From positions 2,728,001 to 2,792,000 of the forward strand of contig NZ_CP040788.1 of NCBI RefSeq assembly GCF_021922985.1: 64,000 nt of DNA, in the 5' to 3' direction. Origin of the DNA: Clavibacter michiganensis subsp. tessellarius. GTDB lineage: Bacteria > Actinomycetota > Actinomycetes > Actinomycetales > Microbacteriaceae. A program made the position numbers and the translations under genes. The notes below the pieces were generated by a model, which saw nothing but the letters and a program-made list of their open reading frames with translations, ran no database searches and was not told where the DNA came from. This document shows positions 34,617-42,891 of this stretch, one piece after another (position 1 is the stretch's first letter; each line of letters begins with the position of its first letter).

Positions 34617-35045
34617 ATGCCCATGATCTTCGTCAACCTGCCCGTCACCGACCTGCCGCGCGCGATCGCCTTCTACGAGGCGGTCGGCTGCACCGTGAAC
34701 CCCGACTTCACCGACGAGCAGGCCGCGTGCCTCGTCGTGGAGGCCGACCGCAGCGCCTTCATGCTGCTCACGCGCGACTTCTTCCAGTCGTTCCTCGACC
34801 TGCCCGTGGGCGACCCGTCCACGAGCGCCGCGGCCATCACCGCCGTCATGCTCGACAGCCGCGCCGACGTCGACGCACGCGCGACCGCGGGCCTCGCCGC
34901 CGGCGGATCCGAGGCCAGGCCTCCCGTCGACCTCGGCTTCATGTACCAGCGGCAGCTGCGCGACCCGGACGGGAACGTGATCGAGCTCGGGCACATGGAT
35001 CCGATCCCGGCGGGCGGCGTGCCGGAGGGGGCCGACGCCCGCTAG
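34617..35045 (+). CDS. VOC (glyoxalase/bleomycin resistance) family protein
   Basis: 142-residue VOC superfamily protein. N-terminal strand FVNLPVTDLPRAIAFYEAVG and C-terminal YQRQLRDPDGNVIELGHMDP are typical. Such proteins are metal-dependent lyases or dioxygenases, or bind drugs; here the class resembles the 'extradiol-like' hypothetical group. GAGGAGACCGCC precedes ATG. Its TAG stop is also the first part of a TAGCGT element for the next gene. Confidence 0.82.
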   Translation: MPMIFVNLPVTDLPRAIAFYEAVGCTVNPDFTDEQAACLVVEADRSAFMLLTRDFFQSFLDLPVGDPSTSAAAITAVMLDSRADVDARATAGLAAGGSEARPPVDLGFMYQRQLRDPDGNVIELGHMDPIPAGGVPEGADAR

Positions 35046-35054
35046 CGTGCGGTC

Positions 35055-35564
35055 ATGGCCTCGACCCCCGCCCTGCACCGCACGCCCACCGGCGCCCTCG
35101 TCGTCTGGGGCGCGACGGTCGGGGCCGGGGTGGCCCTCGTCCTGCCGATCCTCATGGCCATGGGCATCGCGATCCGCGTGACCGCGCTCGGCACCGAGCC
35201 CGAGGGCGGCCTCTGGTTCGTGGCCGTCATCGCGATCGAGGCGCTCGTCGCGGCCGTCGCGTACGCGGTGCTCGGCACCCTCACCGGGCTGCTCGCCGCT
35301 GCTGCGCACGCGCTCGGCCTGCGCCGCGGGATCCGGGTCGCCGTCGGCGGCGCGACCGCCGTCGCGGGCGTGGTGATCGCGACGACGACCGCGGTCCTCG
35401 TGACGCTCGTCTTCGGACTCGGCCCGCTCGAGGCCGCGGGCGCCGGGATCCTGGCCGGCGCCATCGCCGCAGGCGCCACGTGCGCGGTCTGCCTGCGGCG
35501 ACGGACCCGCGAACGCCGGACGTCCGACGCCGCGGTGCCGCTGGCGGAGCGCGCCCCGCTCTGA
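35055..35564 (+). CDS. Hypothetical four-helix membrane protein
   Basis: 169 residues with four helices (about 13-38, 50-75, 90-112, 117-139) and a basic tail (RRRTRERRTSD). No family recognised. TAGCGT (35043-35048) is 6 nt before ATG and overlaps the stop codon of the VOC gene. It is convergent with the epoxide hydrolase gene. Confidence 0.7.
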   Translation: MASTPALHRTPTGALVVWGATVGAGVALVLPILMAMGIAIRVTALGTEPEGGLWFVAVIAIEALVAAVAYAVLGTLTGLLAAAAHALGLRRGIRVAVGGATAVAGVVIATTTAVLVTLVFGLGPLEAAGAGILAGAIAAGATCAVCLRRRTRERRTSDAAVPLAERAPL

Positions 35565-35610
35565 CGCGGGGGAGCCGATCCGCGCCGCCGACGCCGCGCG
35601 CGAGCCCCCG

Positions 35611-36735
35611 CTAGCGCAGCATCCGCAGGAGCGCGCGGATGTCGTCCGCCAGCAGGTCCGGCTCCTCGTGCGGCGCGAAGTGGCCGCCGCGCGGCATGGT
35701 CGTGTGGCGGACGACGTCGTACGTGCGCTCGGCCCAGCTCCGCGGCGGGTGCACCAGGTCGTGCGGGAACACCGCGACCGCGGTCGGGACCCGCACGCGC
35801 TCCACCGGCGCGGTGCGTCCGGAGCCGTACGCGAAGTACGGGCGGAGCGAGGTGCCGATGGATCCCGTGAACCAGTAGAGCGACGCGAGCGTCAGCAGGT
35901 GGTCGTCGCTGAAGCGCGCGGACACGTCGCCGCCGCAGTCGCTCCAGGCGCGGTGCTTCTCGAGGATCCACGACAGCAGCCCCACGGGCGAGTCCTGCAG
36001 CGCAGGCGCGAGGGTCAGGGGACGCGTCTCCTGCTGGTGCTCGTAGCCGCCCTCGTCCGCCTCCCACGTGCGCATCTCCTGCACGTGCGCGCGCTCCTCG
36101 TCGGTGAGCGTCGCCTCGTCGAGGTCCGCGGGCGCGGCGACCGCCATCAGGTGGATCCCCGCCACCGCCTCCGGATGCGCCTCCGCCAGCCGCGACGTGA
36201 TCCCCGCGCCGAGGTCGCCGCCGTGCGCCGCGTACCGCGCGAAGCCCAGCTCCTCCGTCATCAGCCGGTGCCAGAGCTCGTGCGTCGGCTCGTCCATCCG
36301 CGGCCGCGGCGGCGAGAACGGGAAGCCGGGGAGCGCCGGGACGATCACGGTGACCGCGTCGTCCGGGTCGCCGCCGGTGCGGGACGGCTGCGACAGGCGC
36401 TCCGCGAGCGGCACCAGCTCGAGCGCGGAGCTCGGCCAGCCGTTCGTGAGGATCACCGGGAGCCCGCCGGGCCGTTCCGCGTCGAAGCGCAGGTAGGAGA
36501 GGGGCGTGCCGTCGAGGTCGGCGGTCGCCCACGGCAGCGCCCGGATCTCCCGCTCGCGCGCCCGCCAGTCGAAGCCGTCGGCCCACACGCCGGCGAGGCG
36601 GCGCAGCAGGGCCTGGTCGGTGCCGGCCTCCCACGGCTCGACCGGCCAGGGGGTGATCCAGCGCGTGCGGCGGATCCGGTCGCGCAGGTCGTCGAGGTCG
36701 GCGTCGGTGACGTCGAGGGGGAGCGGGTGGGTCAT
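35611..36735 (-). CDS. Epoxide hydrolase, EHN family
   Basis: 374-residue alpha/beta hydrolase with the N-terminal EHN cap (PLPLDVTDADLDDLRDRIRR, TRW.TPWP). The nucleophile Asp is in AAHGGDLGAGI near 170, the oxyanion region is NGWPSSALEL, the catalytic His is in RGGHFAPHEEP near 352, and a Tyr-rich cap is present. It converts epoxides to diols. ATG 36735 has GAGGAC upstream. The gene stands alone between a convergent membrane protein gene and a MerR gene. Confidence 0.88.
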   Translation of the reverse strand: MTHPLPLDVTDADLDDLRDRIRRTRWITPWPVEPWEAGTDQALLRRLAGVWADGFDWRAREREIRALPWATADLDGTPLSYLRFDAERPGGLPVILTNGWPSSALELVPLAERLSQPSRTGGDPDDAVTVIVPALPGFPFSPPRPRMDEPTHELWHRLMTEELGFARYAAHGGDLGAGITSRLAEAHPEAVAGIHLMAVAAPADLDEATLTDEERAHVQEMRTWEADEGGYEHQQETRPLTLAPALQDSPVGLLSWILEKHRAWSDCGGDVSARFSDDHLLTLASLYWFTGSIGTSLRPYFAYGSGRTAPVERVRVPTAVAVFPHDLVHPPRSWAERTYDVVRHTTMPRGGHFAPHEEPDLLADDIRALLRMLR

Positions 36736-36782
36736 CGTCGGTCCTCGGGTGCGGGGCGGGCGGTGCGTGGGGCCATCCTCCT

Positions 36783-36810
36783 CCGGGCCGGGCCGGGCCG
36801 GGCCGGGCCG
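36783..36810. repeat. GGGCC pentamer run
   Basis: Five tandem GGGCC units upstream of the epoxide hydrolase gene, just before the 3' end of the MerR gene. A simple microsatellite; no function proposed. Confidence 0.8.
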
Positions 36811-36839
36811 AGCGGAACGGGTGCCCCGTCGCGCCGCCC

Positions 36840-37772
36840 CTACGCGTCAGCCCAGTCGGGCATGCTCAGCTCCACGACCAGCTCCATGCAGCGGAGGCGG
36901 GCGGGGGAGAGGTCGTAGGGCATCCGCGTGAGGGCCTGCGCCGCGGTCAGGGACCCGTGCCCCCGCGAGGGACCCGCGCCGGGCTCGTCCGCGCTGCCGT
37001 CGGAGCCGTCGGGATGCAGCCGCTCCCACTCGTCGAAGAGGGCGTCGTCGTCCTCGTGCTGGCCCGACTCGCGGATGGCCGCGTCCAGCGCGCGCTCGAA
37101 CGCATGCCGCTCGGCGGCGACCTCCGCGACGCGCGGATCGTCCACCGCGACGGAGTCGTCGAGCGCCTCCTCGGCGGCGTCGACCCGGTCGGCCTGCGCG
37201 CGCAGCTCCGGATGGGTGGCGAGCGCGACGGCCCGCGAGGCGTGCACGGCGGCGCCCAGCGGGCCGAACATGCGCTCCATCACGAGCAGGGCGTCGAGGT
37301 CGGCCGGGCGGACGGATCCCGCGGGCAGGTCGTCGAGCCGCCGCGCGACGAAGTCGGAGAGGAGCCCGAGCCGGCTGCCGCGGGCGCGCATGCGCTGCAC
37401 GGCGAGGCGCTGCCGCCCGATCTCCGCCTCGCGCTCCGCGAGCGAGGCATCCAGCCGCTCCAGCATCGCGTCGGTGTCGGGGCGCGCGTCCGCCTCCGCG
37501 TCGCCGGATCCCGCGCCGGCGTCCGTCGGCCCCGCGTCGAGGAACGCGTCGCGGATGTCGGCCAGGGCGATCCCGGCGTCGACGGTCCGCAGGATCCACA
37601 GCAGCCGCATCATGTCGTCGTGCCCGTAGCGCCGGCGGTCGTCGGCGCCGCGCTCGGGCTCCGGCAGCAGGCCGATGCGGTGGTAGTGGCGGATCGCCCG
37701 CGGGGTCGTGCCGGCGAACGCGGCGGCGTCGCCGATCTTGACCGAGCGGGGCGGGGTGGGGGACGGGTGCAT
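36840..37772 (-). CDS. MerR-family regulator with long C-terminal domain
   Basis: 310 residues. Winged HTH at 11-50 (KIGDAAAFAGTTPRAIRHYHRIGLLPEPER), then a variable acidic linker, a coiled-coil region (about 95-135) and a helical C-terminal half of about 150 residues that may bind a ligand. ATG 37772 with GAGGAAGG was chosen over an in-frame ATG 15 codons earlier. Upstream lies its own MerR-type operator in a 19-bp spacer, so it probably autoregulates. The C-terminal family is not recognised. Confidence 0.82.
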   Translation of the reverse strand: MHPSPTPPRSVKIGDAAAFAGTTPRAIRHYHRIGLLPEPERGADDRRRYGHDDMMRLLWILRTVDAGIALADIRDAFLDAGPTDAGAGSGDAEADARPDTDAMLERLDASLAEREAEIGRQRLAVQRMRARGSRLGLLSDFVARRLDDLPAGSVRPADLDALLVMERMFGPLGAAVHASRAVALATHPELRAQADRVDAAEEALDDSVAVDDPRVAEVAAERHAFERALDAAIRESGQHEDDDALFDEWERLHPDGSDGSADEPGAGPSRGHGSLTAAQALTRMPYDLSPARLRCMELVVELSMPDWADA

Positions 37773-37805
37773 GGACGGGCCTTCCTCGTCGTGGCGTGTG
37801 ACCCC

Positions 37806-37836
37806 ACTGGACCACATGACGCCGCGTCACCTGCAA
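37806..37836 (-). promoter_or_regulatory. MerR-type autoregulatory promoter
   Basis: On the minus strand TTGCAG (37836-37831) and TCCAGT (37811-37806) are 19 bp apart. The spacer contains the perfect inverted repeat TGACGC-G-GCGTCA (37829-37817). Palindrome plus over-long spacer fits a MerR operator; the -10 is weak, as expected for an activated promoter. Confidence 0.7.
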
Positions 37837-37870
37837 GCCCGGCGGCCGCGGGCGACCGGCGTCCGGCGCG

Positions 37871-38929
37871 CTACGTCCGCCGCCGCCTCGCCATCACCGC
37901 GCGCTGCAGCAGCACGAACACCAGCAGGATCCCGCCCGTGATGATGGTCGTCGCCTCGGGCGGGATGCCGCCGTCACGCGTGATCAGCACGTTCATCAGG
38001 CCCAGCACGAGCGCGCCCACGACCGAGCCGAGCACGAAGCCGACTCCGCCCGTGAGGAGGGTGCCGCCGATCACGGTCGCGGCGATCGCGTCGAGCTCCC
38101 AGCCGATGCCGGTGATGTTCTGCGCGCTGCCGAGCCGGGCCGTGTAGATCACCGAGGCGAGGCCGGCGAGCGTGCCGCTGATCACGTAGACGGCGAGCTT
38201 CGTGCGGCGCACGGGCAGGCCCATGAGGGCGGCCGACTGCTCGGATCCGCCGGTCGCGTACACCGTGCGGCCGAGGCGCGTGCGGTGCAGCACGAAGAAC
38301 GCGACCGCCACCACCACGAGCGCGACGAGCACGCCCGGCGTGGTCACCACGTCGTTGACCTTCGGCCCGTCGACCACCTTCATGTTCGTCGCGAGCGAGC
38401 GCAGGGGCGACTCGTCGTCCAGGCGCTCGGGCACCGTGCTGAGGATGGAGGCGAGGCCGCGGCCGAGGAACATCATGGCGAGCGTCGCGATGAAGGGCTG
38501 CACGTCGAAGAACTGGATGAGCACGCCCGAGACGACGCCGGAGGCCGTGCCGATGAGGATCATCAGCAACATCACGACCCACGGGTTCCACCCCGCGTTC
38601 GCGAGCAGCACCCCGGCCACGCTGCTGACGGCGACGATCGCGCCGACGGACAGGTCGATGCCGCCCGTGAGAATCACGAACGTGAGGCCCACGGCGAGCA
38701 CGATGACGTGGGCGTTGTTGATCAGCAGGTTCGACAGCGTCGCGGCCTGCAGGATGCGGCCGTACGCGATCTCCCCGTAGGCCAGCATCGCGAGCAGGAT
38801 CACCAGGGCGGCGACGGTCGGCAGCGAGTCGAGGCGGAGGCGCATGCGGCGCCGCGGCGGGCGGGGCGCCGCGCCGGGTCCCGGCGCGGGCGTCGGGGCG
38901 AGGGGCGGGCGGATCGTCGTGGCGCTCAT
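37871..38929 (-). CDS. yjfF: Sugar ABC transporter permease (YjfF type)
   Basis: Membrane subunit of a ribose/galactofuranose-type importer; 352 aa with 8-10 helices. Family motif LTGGIDLSVGAIVAVSSVAG near 100, QPFIATLAMMFLGRG near 150, and ITGIGWELDAIAATVIGG near 270. A 30-residue Pro/Arg-rich N-terminus precedes the first helix. ATG overlaps the stop of the other permease by 4 bp. Last gene of the operon. Confidence 0.88.
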   Translation of the reverse strand: MSATTIRPPLAPTPAPGPGAAPRPPRRRMRLRLDSLPTVAALVILLAMLAYGEIAYGRILQAATLSNLLINNAHVIVLAVGLTFVILTGGIDLSVGAIVAVSSVAGVLLANAGWNPWVVMLLMILIGTASGVVSGVLIQFFDVQPFIATLAMMFLGRGLASILSTVPERLDDESPLRSLATNMKVVDGPKVNDVVTTPGVLVALVVVAVAFFVLHRTRLGRTVYATGGSEQSAALMGLPVRRTKLAVYVISGTLAGLASVIYTARLGSAQNITGIGWELDAIAATVIGGTLLTGGVGFVLGSVVGALVLGLMNVLITRDGGIPPEATTIITGGILLVFVLLQRAVMARRRRT

Positions 38930-40002
38930 GCGGGCACGGCCTCCTTCTCGGTCGGCACGGCGGGGGGCGTCGCGGTGCGGCGCCGGGTGAACAGCGCACG
39001 CACGCGCCGGGACTGCAGGAGGCAGAGCGCCACGATGACGATCGCCTTGAAGGCGGGCGTGGCCGAGGACGAGATGCCGAGGAACACGACCGTCTTGTCG
39101 AGGGTCGCGATGAGGAGCGCGCCGACGGCGGCTCCGAGCAGGTGGAACTTGCCGCCCGCGAGCGAGGTGCCGCCGATGACGACCGCGAGGATCGCGTCGA
39201 GCTCCAGCTGGTAGCCGGTGCGGGAGACGTCGACCGTCATGACGCTGGCGGTCGCGAAGATCCCGGCGACGCCCGCGAGCAGTCCGCTCGCGATGTACGC
39301 CGTGAACAGGAGCGCGCGCCGGTCGAGGCCCGCGAGGCGCGCGGCCTGCGGGTCCATGCCGATGGCCTCGATCATCAGGCCGAGCGCGCTCCGCCGCACG
39401 AGCACGGCGACGCCGATAGTGATCAGCACGGCCAGCAGGAACACGACCGGCAGCCCCACGATGTAGCCGTTCGCGACCCAGCGGAACGGCTCGTTGGCGG
39501 CGGCCGTGTTCTGCCCGGCCGTGATGACCTTCGCGAGGCCGCGGCCGGCGAGCATGATCACGAGCGTGCTGATGAACGGCTGCAGCCCCACGACGGAGAC
39601 GAGCATGCCGTTGACCGCGCCGAGCACCCCGGCGATGAGGAGCGCGAGCCCCATGGCGCCGAGCGCGACGCCGAGCGAGTCGGATCCGGCGGCCTTGAGG
39701 AACTCCATCGAGACGGCGCCGGCGACCACCATGATCGAGCCGACGCTGAGGTCGATGCCGCCGGTGGCGATCACGAGGCACATGCCGACCGCGATCATCA
39801 GCACGGGCGCGGCGGCCCGGAGGATGTCGACGAGGTTCCCCACGAGGTTGCCCGTGTCGGGGTTCACCGAGAGGGCGAGGTAGCCCGGGTCCTTCGCGAC
39901 GTTCACCGCCAGCAGCAGGATGATCGCGACCGATCCCCAGAACCAGGGCCGGTGCAGCAGGTCGGCGAGCGGGCGCGCCGCCGGGGTGGTCGTGCCGCTC
40001 AT
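38926..40002 (-). CDS. ytfT: Sugar ABC transporter permease (YtfT type)
   Basis: 358-residue RbsC-family permease. ATGGIDLSVGSIMVVAGAV near 80, QPFISTLVIMLAGRG near 130, and TGYQLELDAILAVVIGGTSL near 270. Overlaps both neighbours by 4 bp, ATGA with the ATPase gene upstream and with yjfF downstream. Two different permeases in one operon match the YtfT/YjfF heterodimer. Confidence 0.88.
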   Translation of the reverse strand: MSGTTTPAARPLADLLHRPWFWGSVAIILLLAVNVAKDPGYLALSVNPDTGNLVGNLVDILRAAAPVLMIAVGMCLVIATGGIDLSVGSIMVVAGAVSMEFLKAAGSDSLGVALGAMGLALLIAGVLGAVNGMLVSVVGLQPFISTLVIMLAGRGLAKVITAGQNTAAANEPFRWVANGYIVGLPVVFLLAVLITIGVAVLVRRSALGLMIEAIGMDPQAARLAGLDRRALLFTAYIASGLLAGVAGIFATASVMTVDVSRTGYQLELDAILAVVIGGTSLAGGKFHLLGAAVGALLIATLDKTVVFLGISSSATPAFKAIVIVALCLLQSRRVRALFTRRRTATPPAVPTEKEAVPA

Positions 40003-41642
40003 CGGCGGGCCTCCTGGGTGGTCGCGGGCGGGGCGCCGGCGGATGCGGGTGCGGCGGACGCCGAGGCGGCGCTCGCCGGAGGGGTCGCGGCGGGGTCGGG
40101 CACGGCGCCGAGGTCGACGTCGGAGACGCCCTCCTCCGCGATCGCCGCGACGATCGACTCGGCCGTCACGTCGGGCCCGGCCTCGAGCTCGGCGATCTTG
40201 CGGTGGTCCTTGAGCACGAGGATCCGGTCGCTGAGGCGCACCACCTCCTCGAGCTCCGAGGAGATGAACACGACGGCGACGCCCGTGTCGGCGAGGGCCG
40301 CCACCTGCTCCTGGATCTCGGCCTTGGCGCCCACGTCGATCCCGCGGGTCGGCTCGTCGAGGATCAGGAGCTCCGGCTCGGTCGCGAGCCACCGCCCGAG
40401 CAGGACCTTCTGCTGGTTGCCGCCCGACAGGTTCCGGATGGGCCGGTCGGGGTCGGCGGGCCGCACGTTGAGCTCGGTGAGGTACTTCGCGACGATCCGG
40501 TCCTTCTCCTTGCGCGGCAGGGGACGCGCCCAGCCGCGCTTCGCCTGCACGGCGAGCACGAGGTTCTCCCGCACGCTGAGGTCGCGGATGATCCCCTCGT
40601 CGCGCCGGTTCTCGCTCGAGAACGCGATGCGGTGCTTCAGCGCCTTCGCCGGGGAGGAGATGGCGACGGGTCGGCCGTCCATGGTCACGGATCCGGAGTC
40701 GGGCTTGTCGACGCCGTAGAGGAGGCGCGCGAGCTCGGTGCGGCCGGATCCGAGCAGCCCGGCGAGGCCCACGACCTCGCCGCGGCGGAGCTCGACGTCG
40801 GTCGCGTCGAGCGAGCCGCGCCGGCCGATCCCGGTGGCGCGGTACACGGGTTCGCCGTCGGCCACCTGCCGCGAGGCGCGCTCGCGGTCGAGGGAGCGGA
40901 GGGCCTGCAGGTCCTTGCCGATCATCAGGGCGATGAGGCCCGCGCGGTCGATGTCGCGCGTGAGGTGCTCGCCCACGAGCCTGCCGTTGCGCAGCACCGT
41001 GAGCCGGTCGCTGATCGCGAAGACCTGGTCGAGGAAGTGGGAGACGAAGAGGATGGCGACGCCCTCGTCGCGGAGGCGCCGCATCACGCGGAAGAGGCCC
41101 TCGACCTCGTCGGCGTCGAGGCTGGAGGTGGGCTCGTCGAGGATCAGCACCTTGGCGTCGATGACGGTCGCGCGGCTGATGGCGACGAGCTGCTGCAGCG
41201 CGAGGCTGAGCGCGGAGAGCGGGGTGCGCGGATCCAGGTGGGCGAGCCCCACGCGCGCCAGCACCGCGGAGGCCGCGGCGTGCGTGCCCTTCCAGTCGAT
41301 GCCGAACCGGCCGCGCCGCTCGTAGCCGAGCATGACGTTCTCGCCGATGGTGAGGTTCCCGCAGAGGTTGACCTCCTGGTAGACCGTGGAGATCCCAGCG
41401 GCCTGCGCGTCGGCGGTGCCGGAGAGGCGCCGCTCGCTGCCGTCCACGACCACGCGGCCGGAGTCGATGCCGTAGACGCCCGTGAGCGCCTTGATCAGCG
41501 TCGACTTGCCGGCGCCGTTCTCGCCCATGAGCGTGTGGACCTCGCCGGGGAACAGGCGGAGGTCGACGGCGTCGAGCGCCTTGACGCCGGGGAAGGAGAT
41601 GGTGATGCCCTGCATCTCGACGATCGGGCGGGGTGCCTGCAT
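39999..41642 (-). CDS. ytfR: Sugar ABC transporter ATPase, two NBDs (YtfR type)
   Basis: 547 residues with two nucleotide-binding domains. NBD1: Walker A MGENGAGKST near residue 40, signature LSLALQQLVAISRA, Walker B VLILDEPTSSLD. NBD2: degenerate P-loop GLLGSGRTELARLL, signature NLSGGNQQKVLLGRWL, Walker B LLILDEPTRGIDVGAK. The Ala/Pro-rich last 40 residues are extra. It energises uptake by the two permeases. The binding protein gene lies 93 bp upstream. Confidence 0.92.
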   Translation of the reverse strand: MQAPRPIVEMQGITISFPGVKALDAVDLRLFPGEVHTLMGENGAGKSTLIKALTGVYGIDSGRVVVDGSERRLSGTADAQAAGISTVYQEVNLCGNLTIGENVMLGYERRGRFGIDWKGTHAAASAVLARVGLAHLDPRTPLSALSLALQQLVAISRATVIDAKVLILDEPTSSLDADEVEGLFRVMRRLRDEGVAILFVSHFLDQVFAISDRLTVLRNGRLVGEHLTRDIDRAGLIALMIGKDLQALRSLDRERASRQVADGEPVYRATGIGRRGSLDATDVELRRGEVVGLAGLLGSGRTELARLLYGVDKPDSGSVTMDGRPVAISSPAKALKHRIAFSSENRRDEGIIRDLSVRENLVLAVQAKRGWARPLPRKEKDRIVAKYLTELNVRPADPDRPIRNLSGGNQQKVLLGRWLATEPELLILDEPTRGIDVGAKAEIQEQVAALADTGVAVVFISSELEEVVRLSDRILVLKDHRKIAELEAGPDVTAESIVAAIAEEGVSDVDLGAVPDPAATPPASAASASAAPASAGAPPATTQEARR

Positions 41643-41735
41643 GGCGCGTGCTCCGTTCCTCCGCCGACGTCGTCGTCGGCGGGTGGGGCGGCGGGGCGGA
41701 TGGTCCGCCCCGCCGCGGGTGTCCGTGCGGGCGGG

Positions 41736-42740
41736 CTAGAACTTCCGGTCGGGCAGCGCGGTGGCGGCCTTCTCGGGCGAGTCGAACACGTCGGACGGGA
41801 CGACGATCGACGACTCGACGCTCTCGCCGTCGAGCAGCGCCTGCACGGCCTCGAGCGCGGTGCCGCCGAACAGCGGGTTGTACTCGGCGACGAAGCTGAG
41901 CTTGCCGTCGGTCAGCGCCTGCAGCGCGCCCTTCGTGCCGTCGATGGTCGCGATCTTCACGTCCTCGCCGGGCGTGAGGCCCGCCTCCTCGACGGCCTGG
42001 ACGGCGCCGAGGCCCATCTCGTCGTTCTGCGCGAAGACCATCTGCACGTCGTTCGCGTTCGACTTGAGCACGGTCTCGAAGACGCTCTTCGCCTCCTCGG
42101 TGGACCAGTTGGCGGTCTGCGCGCCGACCTTCGTGAAGGAGCTCTCGGCGCCGATGACCTCGTCCCAGCCCTCGTTGCGCTCGTTCACGACGGAGACGCC
42201 GGCCGGGCCCTCGAGCGTGAAGTACTTGCCGCCCTCGGGCAGCGCGGTCTTCGCCCAGTCGGCGACCGACGAGCTCACGGCGATGTTGTCGGGCGCGATG
42301 CGGGTCGCGTAGAGCGAGTCGTCGTCGGGCTCGATGCCGCGGTCGATGAGGACCACGGGGATCTCGGCCTCCTTGGCGCGCTCGAGCGAGTCCTCCCAGC
42401 CGGATCCCTCGGTGGCCGAGAGCAGGATCACGTCGACGCCCTCGTCGACGAACGACGTGAACGCGTCGATCTGCGACTTCTGGTCGTTGTTGGTGGCGGG
42501 CGCGTACTTGAGGTCGAACCCGGCCTCCTTCGTGAAGGTGTCCTGGATGTCCTTCTCGTTGGCCTGGCGCCAGGCGCCCTCGGGGCCGACGGCGACGAAG
42601 CCGACGGTGGCGGTCTCGCCGCCGCTGTCGGCGGCGCCGCCCGCGGTGGACCCGGTGCCGGAGTTGCTGTTGCAGGCCGCGAGGCCGAGGGCGATGGCCC
42701 CGGCCGCGGCGATGGTGGCGATGCGCCTCTTCGTGGACAT
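41736..42740 (-). CDS. ytfQ: Sugar-binding lipoprotein (YtfQ type)
   Basis: Periplasmic-binding-type lipoprotein; 334 aa with signal peptide and lipobox LAAC (Cys23). The mature part matches YtfQ in key places: VGPEGAWRQANEKDIQ, DVILLSATEGSGWEDSLERA, IPVVLIDRGIEPDDDSLYAT, VFAQNDEMGLGAVQA. The E. coli homologue binds galactofuranose; the ligand here is inferred from similarity only. First gene of the operon; GGAGGAG 9 nt before ATG; a LacI-type palindrome lies at 42837. Confidence 0.9.
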   Translation of the reverse strand: MSTKRRIATIAAAGAIALGLAACNSNSGTGSTAGGAADSGGETATVGFVAVGPEGAWRQANEKDIQDTFTKEAGFDLKYAPATNNDQKSQIDAFTSFVDEGVDVILLSATEGSGWEDSLERAKEAEIPVVLIDRGIEPDDDSLYATRIAPDNIAVSSSVADWAKTALPEGGKYFTLEGPAGVSVVNERNEGWDEVIGAESSFTKVGAQTANWSTEEAKSVFETVLKSNANDVQMVFAQNDEMGLGAVQAVEEAGLTPGEDVKIATIDGTKGALQALTDGKLSFVAEYNPLFGGTALEAVQALLDGESVESSIVVPSDVFDSPEKAATALPDRKF

Positions 42741-42836
42741 GTATCTCCTCCTTGAGATGTCGGGACGTCGGCGTCCCTCGCGGTCCTCGGGGACCGGTGG
42801 TGCTGCGGTGCGCGGGGTGCTGCCGCGTGATCGGGA

Positions 42837-42850
42837 TGTTACCGGTAACA
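42837..42850 (-). promoter_or_regulatory. LacI-type operator upstream of ytfQ
   Basis: TGTTACCGGTAACA is a perfect 14-bp palindrome with the central CG typical of LacI/GalR operators. On the minus strand it overlaps the -10 TAACAT; a -35-like TTGCGC stands 18 bp upstream. The LacI-family gene at 44783-45823 is the obvious candidate repressor. Confidence 0.8.
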
Positions 42851-42891
42851 GTTTCGGCGGCGCAAGGGATCTGTCACCGGGAACATCCCCG

